The notes beneath the pieces are model-generated. The model did not search any database, was not told where the DNA came from, and saw only the letters and a list, made by a program, of their open reading frames with translations. Of a stretch of 64,000 nt of DNA, positions 38,219 through 46,990 are shown piece by piece (the stretch's first letter is position 1; every line of letters begins with the position of its first letter). Origin of the DNA: RI-231 sp041394905 (GTDB lineage Bacteria; Acidobacteriota; Terriglobia; Bryobacterales; UBA6623); the NCBI GenBank assembly GCA_041394905.1, contig JAWKHJ010000003.1:1-64000 (forward strand), given 5' to 3'. The translations under genes and the position numbers were made by a program.

Positions 38219-39117
38219 TGCCCGCTCTCCTTTGACACCGCGCGCTCGAGCGCAAATTCGGGGATGGGCGAACCGGGCCCAACGTGATTGAACTCTTCGG
38301 CGTAATCGAGCCCATGCCGCGCGCCGATCGCAGCAGCCAACTCGCTCGTCAACGCCTCCATATACTGCCCGGCGGCGGCGTCCTCGGGCGCTCCAGGCCA
38401 AGGGTCTTCCCCGCCCGTGGATGCCATCCGCTGTCGAACCTCGAACACCGCGGCACGGCTTCGCGTGCGTAGCATGGCCATTGCCATGCGCTTGGCGATC
38501 ATCTGGCTGGCAATGTCGCGCACGGCTAAGTCCGCGTTGCGCTCTCCGCCTTCACGCGCTTGATAAGGACGCCCGACCGCGTAGTAGAAGACCTCGGGGA
38601 CCGAGTAGGGCTCCAGCCCGGCACGCGCCAAGACGGGCGAAAATGTCCCGCCGCCGCTGTAGCCCCAAGCCTCCTCGGCCGCGCGTCCGCCGAACCAGAC
38701 GTCCCAGTCACGACTGTAGTGCACGTAGGGATCGGGGATGAAAAGCTTCGCGGGCCGCGTATGGCGGATGAGCCCGAAGAGCTGCTCACGGATTTCCGTG
38801 CTTGACGTGTACCCGAGCTCGCCGGCCTTGTGGTCGAAGAAGACGAAGTCTTCAATGCCGAGAATCTCCGCCGCCGCGAGCGCGTCGTTCCGGTTTGCGC
38901 GGCGCGTCTCATACATCGGCATGCCGGCGGATTCCTTCTCGTCGTTGCCCAGAACGGCGACCGTCACATGATGTCCGTCGAGCACGGCCTTCGCCAGAGT
39001 GCCACCCGCGGCCAGCAGGTAATCCGCCCCGTCTACGCTCACAACCAAGATGCGCTCGCTCGGCTCCGCAAAGACCGTCGACGCTAAACACATCCAAAGG
39101 CAGGCTGCGCGCACCAT
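38215..39117 (-). CDS. secreted PIG-L family protein, metal site lost
   Basis: 300 residues with a signal peptide (residues 1-17, ending TVFAE). PIG-L fold markers: AAGGTLAKAVLDGHHVTVAVLGNDEKES, NRNDALAAAEILGIEDFVFF and HTRPAKLFIPDPYVHY. The expected His-x-Asp-Asp metal motif reads SVDGADYL, and the second ligand region YSRDWDVWFGG has no NPDH. It is the closest paralogue of the gene that follows it. It starts 60 nt from the divergent start of the intact PIG-L gene at 39177, so the promoters face each other. Confidence 0.82.
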   Translation of the reverse strand: MVRAACLWMCLASTVFAEPSERILVVSVDGADYLLAAGGTLAKAVLDGHHVTVAVLGNDEKESAGMPMYETRRANRNDALAAAEILGIEDFVFFDHKAGELGYTSSTEIREQLFGLIRHTRPAKLFIPDPYVHYSRDWDVWFGGRAAEEAWGYSGGGTFSPVLARAGLEPYSVPEVFYYAVGRPYQAREGGERNADLAVRDIASQMIAKRMAMAMLRTRSRAAVFEVRQRMASTGGEDPWPGAPEDAAAGQYMEALTSELAAAIGARHGLDYAEEFNHVGPGSPIPEFALERAVSKESGQ

Positions 39118-39176
39118 GATGCAAAACAGTTTGGAACACCAGCCCCGCGTTGCGCTACCATGGCCGCATTCCGAGC

Positions 39177-40109
39177 ATGCGCGCCTCCGTCGGAGCTCTC
39201 TGCCTGCTGCTTTGGACGGCGCTCCCGGCGCTGTGCATCGGCCTGCCCAAGGGCGAAATCCCGCCCGGCAAGACCTTCCTGCTCATCCAGCCGCACCACG
39301 ACGACCATAGCTGGGAGTATGGCCACGGAGGCCTCGTCGCCAAGCTCGTCGACGCCGGCTGGCAAGGAACCTACGTCCGAGTCTCCAACGACGAAAAGGA
39401 TGGCCGGCAGACCTGGGCGGAGAACGACCAGACGAATTTCGCGGACGCCTCCGACGCCGTGCGCCATTTGGGCGTAGACCGAATCGTCAGCCTCAACTGG
39501 CGCAACGACCACATGAGCTCGCTGCCCATTCTGGAGCTGCGCGCCCAGATCATCCTGCTGATCCGCAAGCTGCGGCCGGACGTGGTGATGGCCTACAACC
39601 CATGGGGCCGCTACGATCGGAATCCCGACCACCGCTTCGTCGCCGAAGCCGTTGGGCAGGCAGTGTGGCTCTCCGGGATGGCAAACGTCCACCCAGAGTA
39701 CGCGGAGCTTGGCCTGGAGCCCTACCGCGTCCCGTATCTCTACTTTTCGCAGCGCAGCGACTACGGCAAAGGCTACGAGCCAAACGTCGCCATCGAATTG
39801 ACAGAAGCGCAGGTGCAGCGCAAAGCTGTCGCGTACCGGCTACACGCCAACGTGCGCGTCAGCGCCGCGGCGGGACGCGCCATCCTCGACGCCCTGGATG
39901 CACGCGGTCTCGAGATCCCTGAGCTCAAAGGACTCTCAGACGAAGATGCGCACAAGAAGCTCCAGGAGTGGCGCATGTTTGCGATCAGCGCCAAGCGTGG
40001 ACGCGAAAACGGACTAAAGTACGCCGAAGTCTTTTACTTCCTCGACGAATGGCGCGCCTGGCCGGGCTTGGCCGACTATCTCGAAACCAACGCGAGGCCC
40101 GCGCAATGA
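39177..40109 (+). CDS. secreted PIG-L family N-acetylglucosaminyl deacetylase, metal motifs intact
   Basis: 310 residues starting at MRASVGALCLLLW; a TTG-initiated frame 27 nt upstream looks less natural. Signal peptide about 1-22. The metal motif reads QPHHDDHSWEYG, matching HPDDE with Pro and Glu replaced by His; catalytic base Asp retained. The second motif is YDRNPDHRFVAEAV. PIG-L/LmbE enzymes deacetylate N-acetylglucosamine on glycoconjugates with zinc. First of three plus-strand paralogues joined by ATGA overlaps, so they are co-translated. Substrate unknown; location periplasmic or outside. Confidence 0.87.
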   Translation: MRASVGALCLLLWTALPALCIGLPKGEIPPGKTFLLIQPHHDDHSWEYGHGGLVAKLVDAGWQGTYVRVSNDEKDGRQTWAENDQTNFADASDAVRHLGVDRIVSLNWRNDHMSSLPILELRAQIILLIRKLRPDVVMAYNPWGRYDRNPDHRFVAEAVGQAVWLSGMANVHPEYAELGLEPYRVPYLYFSQRSDYGKGYEPNVAIELTEAQVQRKAVAYRLHANVRVSAAAGRAILDALDARGLEIPELKGLSDEDAHKKLQEWRMFAISAKRGRENGLKYAEVFYFLDEWRAWPGLADYLETNARPAQ

Positions 40110-41023
40110 GGTTGTTCGCCTTCTTCTTGATCGCCGCCTCCGCCTTCGCAGCCGATCCCCTGCCCCCGGCGCAGATCCCCCAGGGCAAGATGTTCCTCGT
40201 GCTGCAGCCGCACCACGACGACCACACCACCGATTACGGCATGGGCGGCCTGATTGCGCGTCTCGTGGACGAGGGGTACCAAGGCATCTACGTGCGGTCT
40301 TCCAATGACGAGAAGGACGGCCGCCACGGCTATGCACTCAACGACGCCATCAACCTGAAGGAGGCGCGCGAGGCGACCAAGATCCTCGGCATCAGTGACG
40401 TCGTCAGCCTGGAGTGGCGCAACGATTACCTGGACTCCATTCCTTTGAAGGAGCTCCGCGCGCAACTCATCCTGCTCATCCGCAAGTACCGCCCGGACGT
40501 GGTGTTGGGCCACGATCCCTGGGCCGGCTACGATCGCAACCCGGACCATCGCAAGGTCTCTCGCGCCATGGCCGACGCCGTCTGGCTGGCCGGCCTGCCT
40601 AACGTCCACCCCGAGCAACTCGAGGGCGGCCTGCGTCCGCACCGCGCGCCGTATCTGTTCCTCAAGGCCCGCGTCGATTATGGACGCGGCCACTGGCCGA
40701 ACGTCGCCGTTTGGCTCTCGCCCGAACAGGTCCGCCGCAAGGCGCTGGCCTTCGAGACGCACCGTAACGTCTACGCCCACCCTTCTACCGCACGCGCTTA
40801 CATCGCAGCGCTGGCCGACGAAGGCCTCGTCGTGCCCGAGATCGAGGGCATGAACGATCAGCAAGCCGCCGTGCAGTTTGAGAAGTGGTTCATGGAATGG
40901 ATCTCGCGCAAGCGCGGCGAGGAGAATGGCGCTGAGAACGCCGAGGTCTACTGGTTCCGTGATGAATTCGACCACCTGCCCGGCCTGCGCGAGTACCTGC
41001 GCGCCAACTTAGAATCGAAATGA
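40106..41023 (+). CDS. secreted PIG-L family N-acetylglucosaminyl deacetylase, metal motifs intact
   Basis: 305 residues; ATG overlaps the previous stop (ATGA). Signal peptide MRLFAFFLIAASAFAA. The metal motif reads QPHHDDHTTDYG and the second one YDRNPDHRKVSRAM, the same variant seen in the preceding gene, with which it shares roughly half its residues (for example LRAQLILLIRKYRPDVVLGHDPW). A recent tandem duplicate. Its stop overlaps the next paralogue. Confidence 0.87.
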   Translation: MRLFAFFLIAASAFAADPLPPAQIPQGKMFLVLQPHHDDHTTDYGMGGLIARLVDEGYQGIYVRSSNDEKDGRHGYALNDAINLKEAREATKILGISDVVSLEWRNDYLDSIPLKELRAQLILLIRKYRPDVVLGHDPWAGYDRNPDHRKVSRAMADAVWLAGLPNVHPEQLEGGLRPHRAPYLFLKARVDYGRGHWPNVAVWLSPEQVRRKALAFETHRNVYAHPSTARAYIAALADEGLVVPEIEGMNDQQAAVQFEKWFMEWISRKRGEENGAENAEVYWFRDEFDHLPGLREYLRANLESK

Positions 41024-41902
41024 GACTTTTCTGGCTTTTTCTGCTGCTTGCGGCGGCGCTCCCAGGGCAATCGGACGCCAAGGTCGTTTTGGTCATCACC
41101 GCCGACCAGACCGATTGGCTGCTGGCCGCCGGCGGCACTGTCGCAGCCATGATCGACGACGGCGCCGAAGCGCATCTGGTCCGCGTGGGCAACGACGACA
41201 AGGACTCGTGGAATCTCTGCGGAAGAGACGGCTCTACGCGCCACCGAAGAATCGGAGGCCGCGGCAAAAATCCTCGGCGTCGGCCACGTTCACTCGCTCG
41301 GCTACCGCATGGGCGAGCTCGCCGCCGAACGGCATACCGAAATCCGTGACCGCCTGATCGTCTACATCCGGCGCTACAAGCCGGACGTCGTCTTCCTGCC
41401 GAACCCCTACGCAGCATACGTGGAAGCGCTGGATCGCTTTTACGTTGGCCGCGCCGCGGAGGACGCCGTACGCGCCGCCGCCCTCGCGAACTTCCAGCCG
41501 GCGCAAGCGACCGTTGGCCTCGAGCCCCACGCCACGGCGGAAGTCTACTACTACGCTCAGCCGGTCGACCCTCGGCGCCGCGAAGCCGAGTCGACCGAAA
41601 CGTTCGTGCCGCAACCGGTGCAGCGCAACATCGCCGCAACGTTCGACAAGAAGCTTCGCGCCGCGCAGGCGCTCAAGACAGCCAATGACGCCATGGCTAG
41701 GCGCATCCGGCAACGGCTTGACGAATCCAACCGCCGCCTTCCGTTGCTCGAGCAGATTGACGAGTCGTCTATCTCAAAGCTCGTCGAGATCAACGTGGCC
41801 AAGCTTGCAGAGATCGCCGCGCAAGATACGCCCTACAAGCGCGCGGAGGAATTTCACTATGCCGGAGCGGACTACCGACTCCCCGCGGTGCTCCGGAAAT
41901 GA
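41020..41902 (+). CDS. secreted PIG-L family protein, metal site lost, one frameshift
   Basis: Starts with a signal peptide (MRLFWLFLLLAAALPGQSD) overlapping the previous stop. The first-strand motif is ITADQTDWLLAAGG, so the HPDD ligands are missing. A frame change near 41210 (in KDSWNLCGRD) moves to the frame reading SAEETALRATEESEAAAK, then GYRMGELAAERHTEIRD, YKPDVVFLPNPYAAYVE and a long C-terminal part to 41902. The reconstructed length, about 294 residues, matches its paralogues. Related most closely to the 38215 gene (shared YKPD, PNPY, AEEFHYAG endings). The glycosyltransferase start lies inside its 3' end. Confidence 0.75.
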
Positions 41903-42890
41903 CGCAAGCGTAGGAACGCCCCGCGTAAGCATCATTGTTCCGACTTATAACCGCCGAGCTTTTTTGGCCGATGCGCTGGAGAGCATCTGGGCGCAAACCT
42001 ACCAGGACTTCGAGGTGATCGTCGTCGATGACGGCTCGACGGACGACACCCGCGAGTATCTGGAGGGCCTCCGAGAACCGCGTCTCCGTTCGCTGTTCCG
42101 CCCTCACGCCGGAGTTTGCGAAGCCGCAAATGCAGGCCTCCGGGCGGCCCGCGGCGAGCTCGTGGCGCGACTCGACTCCGACGATACTTGGCTGCCCGAC
42201 ATGCTCGAGGTCGAGATCGCGGCCCTCGACGCACGACCGGATGCCGGACTCGTCTATGCACGGGCTCAATTCGTGGACGCAAAGGGCAATCCCAAGGGCC
42301 GCACCACCGGTATGCCGCTGCGCTTCCCTGGGGATTCACTCAGGAGCATGCTTTACGAAGACTGCACGACACAGTGCACCATCGTTGCGCGCCGCAAAGC
42401 CTTGGAAGTCATCGGCCTCTATGACTCGGACTTGGCGACGAGCGAGGATTGGGACTTATGGCTGCGCTTCGCACGGCGCCATACGTTTGTCTTCTTGGAT
42501 CGAGTGACCGCGCACTACCGCATGCACGAAGGCAATTCGACTTCGAATCGCAACCGGCTCAGGTTCGCGACTATGCTCGAAACACGTCGAAAGGTGCTGG
42601 ACAAGTTCTTTTCGGATGACAATGTGCCCGTAGCGGCCCAAGCGATGCGGCCAAGGGCTTACGGCAACTATTTCATCGATTGCGGGGTTCGCCTCCTGGC
42701 CGGAGATCAGCCGCGCAGAGCCGTCGTCTCGTTCGGCAGAGCGCTTCGGGCGGACCCACACCCCGTCACTTTTGCGCGCATCGTTTGGTTCAGCGTTGCA
42801 CGTACTGTTCTCGATCGGCTGCCAGGAGGTTGGCAGTTCGTCGAATGGACCGGAAATGTTCGCCGCCATGGAAGAGCTCAACATGCCTGA
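41859..42890 (+). CDS. family 2 glycosyltransferase (GT-A)
   Basis: About 343 residues. The domain begins VSIIVPTYNRRAFLADALESI, with the nucleotide Asp in VIVVDDGSTDDT, the DXD metal motif as ARLDSDDTWLPD and the base region DSDLATSEDWDLWLRF (ED). The likely ATG at 41859 overlaps the previous gene by 44 nt; no closer start codon precedes the conserved domain. The C-terminal 100 residues are helical with TPR-like character. It probably adds one sugar to a surface glycan. Next gene starts 22 nt later. Confidence 0.85.
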   Translation: MPERTTDSPRCSGNDASVGTPRVSIIVPTYNRRAFLADALESIWAQTYQDFEVIVVDDGSTDDTREYLEGLREPRLRSLFRPHAGVCEAANAGLRAARGELVARLDSDDTWLPDMLEVEIAALDARPDAGLVYARAQFVDAKGNPKGRTTGMPLRFPGDSLRSMLYEDCTTQCTIVARRKALEVIGLYDSDLATSEDWDLWLRFARRHTFVFLDRVTAHYRMHEGNSTSNRNRLRFATMLETRRKVLDKFFSDDNVPVAAQAMRPRAYGNYFIDCGVRLLAGDQPRRAVVSFGRALRADPHPVTFARIVWFSVARTVLDRLPGGWQFVEWTGNVRRHGRAQHA

Positions 42891-42912
42891 ATACCACCGT
42901 CGCTCAAACCGC

Positions 42913-44682
42913 ATGAGCAAGCTTGCGCTTGCCTACATCCTTCTCTCCGCCACCGTCCTCGCCTGGACGCCGCCCAAAGCCTACCCGCCGACCAACGAGA
43001 TCAAGGTCGACAATCGCGTGGCGATCCCCATGCGCGACGGCGTCGTGCTCTACGCCGACGTCTACCGCCCAGCGAAGGAGGGCAAGTATCCCGTCATCGT
43101 CTCGCGCACGCCCTATTCCACGGAGCGCGCGCCATCGTCCCACGTCACGCCAACGTTCTTCGCGCGCCGTGGCTACGTCTTCGTCTATCAGGACATCCGC
43201 GGCCGCCATGAATCTGAGGGCCGGTGGGAGCCGTTTCGCGATGACATCCAAGACGGTTACGACACCGTCGAGTGGGCCGGCGTCCAGCCTTGGTCGAACG
43301 GCAAGGTCGGCATGGAGGGCGGCTCCTACTTGGGTCAAGTGCAGTGGCGCGCCGCGCAGACGAAGCCGCCGCATCTAGTTGCCATCTTCCCGCGCGTCGC
43401 CTCCACGAGCATCTATCACGACTGGATCACGGTGAACGGCGGCTGGCGCCTAGCGTTCAACTTCGGATGGGGCCCGGTGCGCCAAGAGTCGCGCATCATG
43501 CAGAATACCGGCGTCCACACCATGGCCGAGGGGCCGGTTTCGCAGTCCTACGACCAGCTCGTGTGGCATTTGCCGCTGGACACGATGCAGGAGCTCGCCG
43601 GCCGCCACGCACAGTTCTACAAGGACTGGCTCGCGCACCCCGACTACGACGACTATTGGAAGCTGCTCAACGTCGAGGAGCACTTTCCCGACATCCAGGT
43701 CCCGGTTCACACGATGGGCGGATTCTTCGATATCTTCGCCCAGGGGACGATACGCGGCTTCGAAGGCGTGAGCAAGCACGGCGCCAACGCAACCGCCCGC
43801 AAGGGAAGCCAAATGGTGATCGGCCCGTGGGAGCACGGCGTCAGCCAGAAAGTCGGCGACATGGACTGGGGACCGAAGGTCAACGTCAACGGTGACGCGC
43901 TTGCCCTACGCTGGTTCGACCATTGGCTCAAGGGCGAAGCGAACGGCCTAGAGAGCGAAGCGCCGGTCAAAATCTTCGTGATGGGCCGCAATGATTGGCG
44001 GCTGGCCAACGAGTATCCTCTCTCAAACACAACCTACAAGCCGCTCTACCTGTCGAGCGGCGGCAAAGCGAACGGGTCACACGGAGACGGCGCATTGATC
44101 TGGAGCAAGCCAGCGGGCGCCGAGTCCGACACATACACTTACGATCCAGCCAATCCCGTCCCGAGCCTCGGCGGCGCGAACTGTTGCGGCGTCGCCACCA
44201 CCTCGGGCGCTCGCGACCAACGTCCCAACGAGCACCGTGGCGACATTCTGATCTACACGTCCGAAATCCTGGAAGATCCCATCGAAGTCGTCGGACCGGT
44301 CAAGCTGAAGCTGTTCGCGTCCTCGGACGCCGTCGACACCGACTTCGTCGCCAAGCTGATTGACGTCTACCCAGATGGCCGCGCGATCAACGCGTGCGAA
44401 GGGATCTTGCGCGCGCGCTACCGCAACAGCCTCTCCAAGCCCGAACCGCTCGAACCCGGCAAGGTCTACGAGATGGAGATCGACATGATCGGAACAGCGG
44501 TCGAGTTCGGCAAGGGCCACCGCATCCGGGTTCACGTGACCAGCAGCCACTTCCCGCAGTTCTCGCGGAACCTGAACACCGGAAAGCCCTTCGGCACGAG
44601 CGCGGAGATGAAAAAGGCTGAGCAGACGGTCTATCACACGCCGGCTCGCGCCTCACACATCCTGCTGCCCGTCATACCGTAA
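42913..44682 (+). CDS. secreted CocE/NonD family hydrolase (X-Pro dipeptidyl-peptidase-like)
   Basis: 589 residues from MSKLALAYILLSATVLAW, a signal peptide. The alpha/beta-hydrolase domain has VAIPMRDGVVLYADVYRP, the oxyanion region SRTPYST, catalytic Ser in GMEGGSYLGQ (S138) and the helical cap. The C-terminal X-Pro-peptidase-type beta domain follows (VVGPVKLKLFASSDAVDTDFVAKLIDVYPDG...EFGKGHRIRVHVTSSHFPQFSRN). The probable catalytic Asp and His are in QVPVHTMGGFFDIF and GPWEHGV. Acts on amide or ester substrates such as X-Pro peptides, cephalosporin-like acyl esters or cocaine-like esters. Followed by a terminator. Confidence 0.9.
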   Translation: MSKLALAYILLSATVLAWTPPKAYPPTNEIKVDNRVAIPMRDGVVLYADVYRPAKEGKYPVIVSRTPYSTERAPSSHVTPTFFARRGYVFVYQDIRGRHESEGRWEPFRDDIQDGYDTVEWAGVQPWSNGKVGMEGGSYLGQVQWRAAQTKPPHLVAIFPRVASTSIYHDWITVNGGWRLAFNFGWGPVRQESRIMQNTGVHTMAEGPVSQSYDQLVWHLPLDTMQELAGRHAQFYKDWLAHPDYDDYWKLLNVEEHFPDIQVPVHTMGGFFDIFAQGTIRGFEGVSKHGANATARKGSQMVIGPWEHGVSQKVGDMDWGPKVNVNGDALALRWFDHWLKGEANGLESEAPVKIFVMGRNDWRLANEYPLSNTTYKPLYLSSGGKANGSHGDGALIWSKPAGAESDTYTYDPANPVPSLGGANCCGVATTSGARDQRPNEHRGDILIYTSEILEDPIEVVGPVKLKLFASSDAVDTDFVAKLIDVYPDGRAINACEGILRARYRNSLSKPEPLEPGKVYEMEIDMIGTAVEFGKGHRIRVHVTSSHFPQFSRNLNTGKPFGTSAEMKKAEQTVYHTPARASHILLPVIP

Positions 44683-44690
44683 TGATAGTG

Positions 44691-44776
44691 GGGACCGTCC
44701 GCGAGGGCGGTCCCTGCTCCTCTCCGTGCCGCGCCCGGGCTTCCCCAAAAGCGAGACCCTGGCATTGCTGCCAGGG
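44691..44776. terminator. two hairpins between convergent genes, likely bidirectional termination
   Basis: Hairpin one, 44691-44714, has a 10-bp GC stem (GGGACCGTCC with GCGA loop, one mismatch) 8 nt after the CocE-like stop. Hairpin two, 44757-44776, is a perfect 8-bp stem (CCCTGGCA/TGCCAGGG) followed by CTCAGTTTTCC. They fill the 119-nt space between convergent stop codons and could stop transcription from both sides; no long T-tract is present. Confidence 0.6.
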
Positions 44777-44801
44777 CTCAGTTTTCCAACTTCGGGATCG
44801 A

Positions 44802-45248
44802 CTACGGGACCCAGGCGATCATCTCGATCTCGACCTTCGTCTTCGCGTCCGGAAATTCGACGCCGATCGCAGACCGCGACGGCTTTACGTCGCCCGTGAA
44901 GAACTCGCCGTAGAACACGTCGTTCATCGCCGGCTTTTCCACTTTGATGTCCGCCATGTAGACGACCACCTTGAGTACGTTGTCGAGCGACGTTCCCGCC
45001 GCTTCCAGGTTCTTCTTGTGGGCGGCGAGCGTGCGGCGAGTCTGCTCTTCGATCGTGCCGCCGAAGTCATCCTTCGCCACGCCGGTCAGCCCGGAGGTGA
45101 AGATCAGATTGCCCACGCGCAACCCGGCCGGCGTCTTTTCCACCTTGCCGCCCGCGGCCTGCGAAGGGACGGCCATCGCGAGCGCCGCCATGCCGGCCAT
45201 GCCGCCCGCGCGCGCCGCATCCTTCAAAAAGTCTCGTCTCTCGGCCAT
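44802..45248 (-). CDS. Tat-exported RidA (YjgF/YER057c) family protein
   Basis: 148 residues with a twin-arginine signal (MAERRDFLKDAARAG...VPSQA). The RidA domain is typical: VGNLIFTSGLTGV, EEQTRRTLAAHKKNLEAAGTSLDNVLKVVVYMADI, and the catalytic Arg of KPSRSAIGVEF with the acid KVEIEMIAWVP. RidA hydrolyses reactive enamine/imine intermediates released by PLP enzymes. It is the last gene of a minus-strand unit, 13 nt after a PLP enzyme that also has a Tat signal, so both likely act outside the cytoplasm. Confidence 0.88.
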   Translation of the reverse strand: MAERRDFLKDAARAGGMAGMAALAMAVPSQAAGGKVEKTPAGLRVGNLIFTSGLTGVAKDDFGGTIEEQTRRTLAAHKKNLEAAGTSLDNVLKVVVYMADIKVEKPAMNDVFYGEFFTGDVKPSRSAIGVEFPDAKTKVEIEMIAWVP

Positions 45249-45261
45249 CGTCCTACCCCTC

Positions 45262-46470
45262 CTATCCCTTCGCCAGCTCTTCCCGCAGCCTCTTGGCAAC
45301 GACTTCGTCATCGCCGTCCTGCATCATCCATACGCCTATGCTGATGCCGGGGCCGCCACCCGGGCGCAGCTCGATGGCCGGTTTGCCCGTGCGCATCGCC
45401 TCGGTGACCTCGCGCGCGCTCGGGCCCTTCTCTTCGTTCCAGGTCACGCGCAGGTGCGGCACGGCGTTGGCGATCTCCGGCACGAAGACCTCCGTCTTCA
45501 CCCCCTTCACCTTCTCCACCTGCTTGGCGATTACGTCGCAGCGCTTTTCCCACAACTTCCACATCGCGTCGTGGTCGCGGTTCAGGAACAGCTCGAGCGC
45601 CACCATCATGCCGATTAGCTCTTCCTTGTTGACCTTGTTCGTGCGGCACAGCGAGTCCGAGTTCGGCGAATCGTTCATCATCGCCGCCTCGATCAGCTCC
45701 TTGCGGCCCAACAGCATACCTGCCGATTGAGGACCGCGCAGTCCTTTTCCGCCCGAGAACGCCACCAGGTCGAAACCGAGGCGCGTGTACTTGAACAGGT
45801 TGTCCACGGGCGGCACGTCGGCCGCGGCGTCGATCAGCGTCGGGATGCCATACTTCTTGCCCAGCTCGATCCATTCCTCGTGCTGGATCTTGCCGTTCGG
45901 CGCCGCCGAGTTGAGGAAGAACATCATCGCGGTTCTGTTGTTGACCGCAATCTCGAAGTCCTGCCGCGTCTCCACTTCCACCATGCGCACGCCCGCGTTC
46001 CGGATGGCGTGGTCATAGCCGTTGCGGTGCGACTTCTGGCAGATCACTTCGTTCTTCAGCCCGTGCGTATCCGGCAATGCGCGGATCGCATCGCGATCCT
46101 TGCCCGCCACGCACGCGGCCGTCGCCAGCGAGAGGGCGGACGCACAGCCCGCGCTCACCATCGCCGCCTCGCACTTGAGCAGTTCCGCGATACGCTTGCC
46201 CACAGCCAGATGAAGCTCCGGCAGCCGCACGTATTGCTTCGACGCCACGACCATGGCGTCCATCACCTCAGGCGGCATCAGCGATGCCGTCAGGGTGGTG
46301 TAGGTGCCCGCGGCATTGATCACCGGAGTCACGCCGAGCTCGGCGATCACGTCGCGCGGGCCCGCGCCCGAACGCGCCGCGGCTGCAGCCGCGCCCGGGG
46401 CCGCCGCCATCAACGGCAAACCTCCCAGGCCGGTCAGGAACGATCTTCTGTCCGAAAACTTCCGTTTCAT
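45262..46470 (-). CDS. Tat-exported SelA-like / D-glucosaminate-6-phosphate ammonia-lyase-like PLP enzyme
   Basis: 402 residues from an ATG with a GGAG Shine-Dalgarno. Twin-arginine signal (FSDRRSFLTGLGG, then an Ala-rich h-region). The fold-type I PLP enzyme of the SelA family shows INAAGTYTTLTASLMPPEV, the pyridine-contacting Asp in TLIDAAADVPP (D214) and the Schiff-base Lys in VAFSGGKGLRGPQSAG (K242). Related enzymes remove ammonia from amino sugars (DgaE) or aminate selenocysteyl-tRNA precursors. Export makes the tRNA role impossible; a lyase on an amino-acid or amino-sugar is likelier. Flanked by two RidA genes. Confidence 0.87.
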   Translation of the reverse strand: MKRKFSDRRSFLTGLGGLPLMAAAPGAAAAAARSGAGPRDVIAELGVTPVINAAGTYTTLTASLMPPEVMDAMVVASKQYVRLPELHLAVGKRIAELLKCEAAMVSAGCASALSLATAACVAGKDRDAIRALPDTHGLKNEVICQKSHRNGYDHAIRNAGVRMVEVETRQDFEIAVNNRTAMMFFLNSAAPNGKIQHEEWIELGKKYGIPTLIDAAADVPPVDNLFKYTRLGFDLVAFSGGKGLRGPQSAGMLLGRKELIEAAMMNDSPNSDSLCRTNKVNKEELIGMMVALELFLNRDHDAMWKLWEKRCDVIAKQVEKVKGVKTEVFVPEIANAVPHLRVTWNEEKGPSAREVTEAMRTGKPAIELRPGGGPGISIGVWMMQDGDDEVVAKRLREELAKG

Positions 46471-46489
46471 CTCGATATCTCCTCGCCCG

Positions 46490-46906
46490 TCAGTCGACGT
46501 AGGCGATGCAGTCAATCTGTAGGAGTTGCCCTTTGCGGCGGAAACCCGTCGCGCCAAAGTAAGAACGCACCGGCTTCGGGTCCGGGAAGAATGGCACGTA
46601 CGCCTCGTTCATCCCTTCCCAGTTGGCTTCGGGGTCGACCAGCGCCACTTGTACCTTGAGCACGTTCGCCATGGAACTGCCGGCCTTCTCGAGCGCTTCC
46701 TTCATGATGGTGAGCGCGTCAGAGGTCTGCTGCTTCACGTCGCCCGGCCCATCCGGCCTGCGATCGGGATACCAGCCGCCAATCCCACTCAGGAACAGCA
46801 GATTGCCCGAGCGGATCGGGCCGCCCGCACGCTCCTTCTTGGGAGTCCATTCCTGCGCGGCGCTTGCCGACGAAGCGCCGGCCAATCCAAGTGCCGCCGC
46901 CATCAT
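46490..46906 (-). CDS. RidA family protein, second copy, probably exported
   Basis: 138 residues from MMAAALGLAGASSASAA. The natural N-terminus is probably longer: a one-base change between 46906 and 46940 would join an upstream ATG (MADSE) and an Arg pair (EPRRAAMM) to give a Tat-type signal like its paralogue. The RidA domain has SGNLLFLSGIGGW, KQQTSDALTIMKEALEKAGSSMANVLKVQV and the Arg of KPVRSYFGATGF. The usual acidic residue near the end is Asp (QIDCIAYVD) instead of Glu. It lies 19 nt before the PLP enzyme gene and likely works with it. Confidence 0.82.
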   Translation of the reverse strand: MMAAALGLAGASSASAAQEWTPKKERAGGPIRSGNLLFLSGIGGWYPDRRPDGPGDVKQQTSDALTIMKEALEKAGSSMANVLKVQVALVDPEANWEGMNEAYVPFFPDPKPVRSYFGATGFRRKGQLLQIDCIAYVD

Positions 46907-46990
46907 AGCTGCGCGGCGTGGTTCTTTCGCTGTCTGCCATGTGTAGAGTATCGCCGCAGCGCCTCGCGGCGTTTCACTGAAACTCTACAC

